In this document: positions 58,314 to 64,000 of the stretch, piece by piece
Layout of the letters: every line of letters starts with the position of its first letter
How positions within the stretch are numbered: the first letter of the stretch is position 1
DNA from: Burkholderia latens
GTDB taxonomy: Bacteria > Pseudomonadota > Gammaproteobacteria > Burkholderiales > Burkholderiaceae
NCBI RefSeq assembly: GCF_902499045.1
Contig: NZ_CABVPL010000008.1
Location: forward strand, 124,001 to 188,000
Reading direction: 5' to 3'
DNA length: 64,000 nucleotides
Notes under the pieces: model-generated
What the model saw: only the letters and a program-made list of their open reading frames with translations
What the model was told of the DNA's origin: nothing
Database searches by the model: none
Made by a program: the position numbers and the translations under genes

Positions 58314-58457
58314 TCAGCGCAGCTTGCGGTCGTTGCCGCGGGCGTGCTTCTTCCTGCCCGACGACGTCCACACGACGATGAAGATCAACAGGGCAAGCGC
58401 TACGAAAGCCTCGAGCGCGAAGATGAGCATCGGATATTGGTCGAGAAAATCTGACAT
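58314..58457 (-). CDS. 47-residue single-pass membrane protein
   Basis: A short frame, MSDFLDQYPM at the start, a hydrophobic helix at residues 11-30, then a basic tail GRKKHARGNDRKLR. Net positive charge after the helix suggests an N-out/C-in inner-membrane protein. The start overlaps, on the opposite strand, the first possible start of mltA. Codon use is GC3-rich as in real genes here. No family is recognised. Confidence 0.55.
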   Translation of the reverse strand: MSDFLDQYPMLIFALEAFVALALLIFIVVWTSSGRKKHARGNDRKLR

Positions 58458-58485
58458 GGCGGTTTCCATCAAGAACGGACATTGT

Positions 58486-59610
58486 ATGTGGTTTGGGCCG
58501 CGGCTGGCCGGCTGGGTCGCCGCGGCTGCGGCGGCCGCACTGCTGGCCGCATGCGGCGGCGCGCCGACGCGGACGTCGGCGCTGAAGCCGCCGACGGGCG
58601 CGGCGATCGTGCCGGGTCAGGTCGCCGCGAAGCGGCTCACGCCGGTCGCCTGGCAGCAGGTGCCTGGCTGGCAGGACGATTCGCTGATCGGCGCGACGGC
58701 GGCGCTGCGGCAGAACTGCGTGCGGCTCGCGCGCCAGCCGGCATGGCAGCGTGCGTGCGCGGCCGCCGACCGCCTCGACGAGCTCGACGTCAGCAGCGCG
58801 CGCGCATTCTTCGAAACGTATTTCACGCCGTTTCAGCTCGCGAATACCGACGGCACGCTCGACGGGCTCGTGACCGGCTATTACGAGCCGCTGCTGCACG
58901 GCTCCCGCGTGCGGCGCGGCCCGTACCAGTACGCGCTGTACCGCTGGCCGGCCGGCTATCGCGCGGGCGCTCCGTTGCCCGCGCGCGCGCAGCTCGAGCG
59001 CGCCGGCATTCTGAACGGCAACGAACTCGTGTGGGTCGACGATCCGATCGAGGCGTTCTTCCTGCAGGTGCAGGGCTCCGGGCGCGTGCTGCTCGACGAC
59101 GGCTCGGTGATGCGCGTCGGTTTCGGCGGCACCAACAACCAGCCGTATCGCTCGATCGGCAAGTGGCTGCTCGACCACGGCGAGCTTACGCCCGCACAGG
59201 CGACGATGCAGGGCATCAAGGCGTGGGCGAAGGCGAACCCGACGCGCGTCGACGCATTGCTCGACACGAACCCGCGCTTCGTGTTCTTCCGCGACATGCC
59301 GACGAAGGAAGACGCACCGCACGGTGGCGCGGACGGCCCGATCGGCGCGCTCGGCGTGCCGCTCACGCCCGAGCGTTCGATCGCGGTCGATCCGTCGTCG
59401 ATCCCGCTCGGCACGCCCGTGTTCCTGCAGACCACGCGTCCGCTGACGAATACGCCGATGAACCGGCTCGTGTTCGCGCAGGATACGGGCTCCGCGATCA
59501 AGGGCGGCGTGCGGGCCGACTATTTCTGGGGGCTTGGCGACGACGCCGGCGATCTCGCCGGACGGATGAAGCAGGTCGGCCGGATGTGGCTGTTGTTCCC
59601 GAATTCGTGA
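58486..59610 (+). CDS. mltA: Membrane-bound lytic murein transglycosylase A
   Basis: A 374-residue outer-membrane lipoprotein. The signal ends in the lipobox LLAAC; the MltA domain begins with WQQVPGW and GLVTGYYEP, and the C-terminal 3D domain shows FAQDTGSAIKG and RADYFWG, with the catalytic Asp in the DTG region. It cuts peptidoglycan glycan strands with 1,6-anhydro ends. The ATG at 58486 is preferred as it gives a compact signal; an ATG at 58456 adds ten residues. A long terminator follows. Confidence 0.92.
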   Translation: MWFGPRLAGWVAAAAAAALLAACGGAPTRTSALKPPTGAAIVPGQVAAKRLTPVAWQQVPGWQDDSLIGATAALRQNCVRLARQPAWQRACAAADRLDELDVSSARAFFETYFTPFQLANTDGTLDGLVTGYYEPLLHGSRVRRGPYQYALYRWPAGYRAGAPLPARAQLERAGILNGNELVWVDDPIEAFFLQVQGSGRVLLDDGSVMRVGFGGTNNQPYRSIGKWLLDHGELTPAQATMQGIKAWAKANPTRVDALLDTNPRFVFFRDMPTKEDAPHGGADGPIGALGVPLTPERSIAVDPSSIPLGTPVFLQTTRPLTNTPMNRLVFAQDTGSAIKGGVRADYFWGLGDDAGDLAGRMKQVGRMWLLFPNS

Positions 59611-59771
59611 TGGGGAGCGGCGCGGGTTGCCCGGATGGTGGCCTGCGCATGAGATTCGGCATTCATGGTGCGTCACGCGCTTGGCGAGTGCCCGCGGTCT
59701 GATCGCTGGTATGGCCGTGTGATCAGGTTTGCGTGATGCGCCGCCCGTCACGTCGAACGATGCGTCGGAAA

Positions 59772-59809
59772 GAAACAGCCCGATCGGCGTTGGCCGATCG
59801 GGCTGTTTC
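59772..59809. terminator. Bidirectional terminator between mltA and paaK
   Basis: A perfect 17-bp stem (59772-59788 with 59793-59809) with a 4-base loop. The flanking T-rich tails are short (TTTCGTTT on the right, TTTCTTT read leftward), so it may be imperfect in each direction. Confidence 0.8.
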
Positions 59810-59858
59810 GTTTGCAGGCACGGATTCGCCGCTGCGCGACGCCGCGCGGCGAGCGACT

Positions 59859-61157
59859 TCAGCCCTTGCGCTTGTCGATCACACGGCGCGCCTTGCCGAC
59901 CGAGCGCTCGATCCCGTTCACCGGCAGCACGTTGATCACGGCCGTCACGCCGATCAGCGACTTGATGTCGTACGCGAGCGCCTGTTTTGCCGCCTGGATC
60001 GCTGCCGTGTCCGGCGCGGTATCGAGACACGGCTCGACGTTGAGCGTCAGCACGTCGAGCGGACCTTCCTTCGTCAGCACGATCTGATAGTGCGGTGCGA
60101 GCGCATGCTGCTTCAGCAACTGCTCCTCGATCTGCGTCGGGAACACGTTGACGCCCCGCACGATCATCATGTCGTCAGACCGCCCGGTGATCTTCTCCAT
60201 CCGGCGCATCGTCCGGGCGGTACCGGGCAGCAGGCGCGTGAGGTCGCGTGTGCGATAGCGGATGATCGGCAGCGCTTCCTTCGTCAGCGACGTGAACACG
60301 AGCTCGCCGAGTTCGCCGTCCGGAAGCACTTCGCCGGTTTCCGGATCGATGATTTCCGGATAGAAGTGGTCTTCCCAGATGGTCGGACCATCCTTCGTCT
60401 CGACGCATTCGGACGCGACGCCCGGGCCCATTACTTCGGAGAGCCCGTAGATGTCGACCGCGTCGATGCCCATCCGCTGCTCGATCGCCACGCGCATGTC
60501 GTTGGTCCACGGTTCGGCGCCGAAGATGCCGATGCGCAGTGAACTCTGCGCGGGATCGAGGCCCTGGCGCTCGATCTCGTCGGCGATCGACAGCATGTAG
60601 CTCGGCGTCACCATGATGATGTCGGGCCGGAAATCCTGGATCAGCTGCACCTGTTTCTCGGTCTGGCCGCCGCCGAACGGGATCACCGTCAGCCCTGCGC
60701 GTTCGGCGCCGTAGTGCGCGCCGAGGCCGCCGGTGAACAGGCCGTAGCCGTAGCTCACGTGAACCTTGTCGCCGCGGCGCGCGCCGGCCGCGCGGATCGA
60801 GCGCGCGACGAGGTTCGCCCACGTGTCGACGTCGCGCATCGTGTAGCCGACAACGGTCGGCTTGCCGGTCGTGCCGGACGACGCGTGAATGCGCGCGATC
60901 TGATCCTGCGGCACGGCGAACATTCCGAACGGATAGTTGTCGCGCAGATCGCTCTTGGTCGTGAACGGGAAGCGCGACAGATCGGCGAGCGTCTTCAGGT
61001 CGTCGGGGTGCACGCCCGCCTCGTCGAATTTGCGGCGATAGACGGACGAGTGCTCGTACGCGTGCCGCAGCGACCATTTCAGGCGCTCGAGCTGCAGCGC
61101 CGTCAGCTCGTCGCGTGACGCGGTCTCGATCGGCTCGAGCGGTAGCGGGGTAGTCAT
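59859..61157 (-). CDS. paaK: Phenylacetate-CoA ligase
   Basis: A 432-residue adenylate-forming enzyme. The P-loop is HASSGTTGKPTVVGYT and the adenylation motif DIYGLSEVMGPG; FYPEIIDPETGEVLPDGE and YRTRDLTRLLPG follow, and the C-terminal Lys is in the GKARRVIDKRKG tail. It activates phenylacetate to phenylacetyl-CoA, the entry to the aerobic paa pathway. It is the last gene of the leftward paa run and follows paaI by 38 bases. Confidence 0.96.
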   Translation of the reverse strand: MTTPLPLEPIETASRDELTALQLERLKWSLRHAYEHSSVYRRKFDEAGVHPDDLKTLADLSRFPFTTKSDLRDNYPFGMFAVPQDQIARIHASSGTTGKPTVVGYTMRDVDTWANLVARSIRAAGARRGDKVHVSYGYGLFTGGLGAHYGAERAGLTVIPFGGGQTEKQVQLIQDFRPDIIMVTPSYMLSIADEIERQGLDPAQSSLRIGIFGAEPWTNDMRVAIEQRMGIDAVDIYGLSEVMGPGVASECVETKDGPTIWEDHFYPEIIDPETGEVLPDGELGELVFTSLTKEALPIIRYRTRDLTRLLPGTARTMRRMEKITGRSDDMMIVRGVNVFPTQIEEQLLKQHALAPHYQIVLTKEGPLDVLTLNVEPCLDTAPDTAAIQAAKQALAYDIKSLIGVTAVINVLPVNGIERSVGKARRVIDKRKG

Positions 61158-61195
61158 GCGTGTCTCCAGTGTTTGTTATCGGCGAGCCGCGGGCG

Positions 61196-61648
61196 TCAGC
61201 GCTCTTCCGGCAGGACCGTGCCCTTGATCTGAGTCGATTTGCCGCGGAACATCGCGACCGTTTCACCAGCCTGATTCGTGACGCGGATGTCGTAGATGCC
61301 GTGCCGTCCGCTGCGCGTCTGCTCGATCGCCTCGGCCGTGAGCACGTCGTTGCCGTGGACGGGACGCAGATATTCGATCGAGCAGCCCGCCGCAACGGTA
61401 TTCGCGTTGTACGAGTTGCATGCGAACGCGAACGTCGAATCGGCGAGCGTGAAGATGATGCCGCCGTGGCAGATCTGGTGGCCGTTCAGGAATTCAGGCC
61501 GGATCCGCATCTGCAGGCGTGCGTAGCCTGCGCGCACTTCGGCGATTTCCATGCCGAACGCGCGACTGCAGGCATCTGCGTCGTACATGGCCCGCGCGGT
61601 CGCACGGGCGAGCGCATCGGGATCGAGGGTGTCGGTGGACGCGGTCAT
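61196..61648 (-). CDS. paaI: Hydroxyphenylacetyl-CoA thioesterase PaaI
   Basis: A 150-residue hot-dog thioesterase. FLNGHQICHGGIIFTLADSTFAFACNS, seen here as NGHQICHGG and LADSTFAFACN, holds the active site with the catalytic Asp. It removes dead-end CoA esters to free CoA. The ATG at 61648 is one base after the paaG stop, so the genes are coupled. A longer frame to 61708 runs into paaG. Confidence 0.95.
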   Translation of the reverse strand: MTASTDTLDPDALARATARAMYDADACSRAFGMEIAEVRAGYARLQMRIRPEFLNGHQICHGGIIFTLADSTFAFACNSYNANTVAAGCSIEYLRPVHGNDVLTAEAIEQTRSGRHGIYDIRVTNQAGETVAMFRGKSTQIKGTVLPEER

Positions 61649-61649
61649 G

Positions 61650-62441
61650 TCACCGCCCCTCGAAGCGCGGCGCGCGCTTCTCGATGAACGCCTGCACGCC
61701 TTCCGCATAGTCGTGCGACTGGCCGAGCTTGCGCTGCAGGTCGCGCTCGAGGTCCAACTGCTGGTCGAGCGTGTTCGTCACGCTGTCGCGCATCGATTGC
61801 TTGATCGACGCGATCGCCAGCGTCGGCTGCTGCGCGAGCTGGTTCGCGAGCTGACGGACCGACGCGGCGAGCGCATCGTCATCGACCGCGCGCCAGATCA
61901 AGCCCCATTGCTCGGCTTGTTCGGCGCCGAGCTTGTCGCCGGTCAGGGCGAGCCCGAGCGCACGGGCCATGCCGACACGTTGCGGCAAAAACCACGTGCC
62001 GCCCGAATCGGGCACGAGCCCGATCTTCACGAACGCCTGGATGAAGCTGCTCGACCGCGCGGCGAACACGATGTCGCACGCGAGCGCGAGATTGGCGCCG
62101 GCGCCGGCCGCCGTGCCGTTGACGGCGGCGATCACCGGAATCGGCATGCGTTGCAGGCGGCGGATCAACGGATTGAAATATTCGTCGATCAGCGCGCCGA
62201 GGTCGGTCGACGCGCCCGGCGTGAAGTCGAGGTCGGCCAGGTCCTGCCCTGCGCAGAAGCCACGCCCGGCACCCGTCAGGATCAGCGCGCGCGCGCCGGC
62301 CGATTCGGCTTCATCGAGTGCGGACTGCAGTTCGCGGTGCATCGCGCGCGTGAAGCTGTTCAGCTTGTCCGGGCGGTTGAGGGTGATCGTGGCCACGCGG
62401 GTGGCGTGATCGAACTCCAGCTGGATCGCCTGATATGACAT
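61650..62441 (-). CDS. paaG: 1,2-epoxyphenylacetyl-CoA isomerase PaaG
   Basis: A 263-residue crotonase-family protein. The CoA/oxyanion motifs are FCAGQDLADL and AVNGTAAGAGANLALACDIV, and the catalytic Asp is in VPDSGGTWFLPQRVG. The length and these features fit PaaG, which rearranges ring-1,2-epoxyphenylacetyl-CoA to the oxepin. It is followed by paaI and preceded by the thiolase gene (45-base gap). Confidence 0.95.
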   Translation of the reverse strand: MSYQAIQLEFDHATRVATITLNRPDKLNSFTRAMHRELQSALDEAESAGARALILTGAGRGFCAGQDLADLDFTPGASTDLGALIDEYFNPLIRRLQRMPIPVIAAVNGTAAGAGANLALACDIVFAARSSSFIQAFVKIGLVPDSGGTWFLPQRVGMARALGLALTGDKLGAEQAEQWGLIWRAVDDDALAASVRQLANQLAQQPTLAIASIKQSMRDSVTNTLDQQLDLERDLQRKLGQSHDYAEGVQAFIEKRAPRFEGR

Positions 62442-62486
62442 GCAGTGTCTCCTTCATGACTTCGTTATAGGCGCACGGGGCGACGG

Positions 62487-63689
<1,203 letters not shown>

Positions 63690-63776
63690 GGGCGTGTCGA
63701 TGTGCAACGAACCCGCCGGGTGGCGGATTCGCTCATGGTAGGGAATGTGGCGGCGTTTGCACGTCGGCCAATCGGG

Positions 63777-64000
63777 TTATGCCGTCCGGCCGGCTTCCGC
63801 GGGCGCTGCCTTTGGCGCAACATGGACGCGGCTTTGCACCACACGGAACCGGTTCGCGACGAACGCCGCGTCGGCCAGCGCGGCGTTCGCGGCCGGATTC
63901 GCGCCGGTGCCGTGGAAGTCGGAGAACGCGGCCGACTGGTTGACGAACACGCCGCCCGTCAGGTTGATCGACAATGCGACGCCGCCGCGCACCGCCGCAT
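63777..64000 (-). CDS. paaN: Phenylacetic acid degradation protein PaaN, C-terminal part (5' end outside window)
   Basis: Only the last 74 residues are visible. They read LSINLTGGVFVNQSAAFSDF, GTGANPAANAALADAAFVA and FRVVQSR, the conserved C-terminus of the PaaN/PaaZ aldehyde dehydrogenase group. The frame is open to the right edge, and GTG codons inside it are not starts. In the pathway the enzyme oxidises the ring-opening aldehyde product. The call rests on memory of the family's C-terminus and on the four paa genes beside it. Confidence 0.85.
   Translation of the reverse strand, partial: AAVRGGVALSINLTGGVFVNQSAAFSDFHGTGANPAANAALADAAFVANRFRVVQSRVHVAPKAAPAEAGRTA

Overview
The window looks like about 64 kb of chromosome from a Burkholderia, most likely of the cepacia complex. 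The evidence is the high G+C with strong GC3 bias, the type VI secretion (T6SS) cluster end next to an M15 peptidase, the rpe-gph-trpEGDC order, and the paaK-paaI-paaG-thiolase-paaN run at the right edge. This is a judgement from gene content; no database was searched. No rRNA, tRNA, CRISPR array or intact insertion sequence was found.

Left edge (1-3.5 kb): an AT-richer, foreign-looking segment. It holds the C-terminus of a large membrane-inserting protein, two tandem paralogous polytopic membrane proteins, and an orphan three-helix membrane protein. Because it abuts T6SS genes, I read the first three as a probable effector with duplicated immunity genes. From 3.8 to 12.6 kb lies the end of a T6SS locus: a DUF3592 membrane protein, an OmpA-like protein, tagF and tssM, all leftward, then a TagX-like M15 peptidase divergent from an Ala-rich, Cys-tailed membrane protein.

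Middle (12.7-44 kb): mostly housekeeping and transport genes. These are a ZntB/CorA transporter, an M1 aminopeptidase lipoprotein, a WHy-domain lipoprotein, YegP, two methyltransferases, DUF1415, a TetR/MFS divergent pair with two visible operators, an orphan fimbrial adhesin, a nitroreductase, a YegD-like Hsp70, cspA with a recognisable promoter and leader, an APC permease, a DODA-type dioxygenase, ubiX, grxD, a prmC-prfA-hemA group preceded by an atypical response regulator, an aminopeptidase P, an isochorismatase-like hydrolase, a HAD protein, ettA and a GabP-like permease. Near 43-44 kb a degraded phage-type lysozyme is translationally coupled to an intact LprI-like protein, which looks like a decayed toxin with surviving immunity.

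Right part (44-64 kb): ychF, a UbiH-family monooxygenase, dsbC, an M61 peptidase, azoR, ung, and a leftward rpe-gph-[trp leader]-trpE-trpG-trpD-trpC-CYTH series. A 24-codon leader peptide with Trp-Pro-Trp-Arg-Arg-Trp and a terminator hairpin lies between gph and trpE, a classical-looking trp attenuator starting 17 nt after the gph stop codon. Then come apaG, a 47-residue membrane protein, mltA and the phenylacetate genes. Strong bidirectional terminators separate most convergent pairs.
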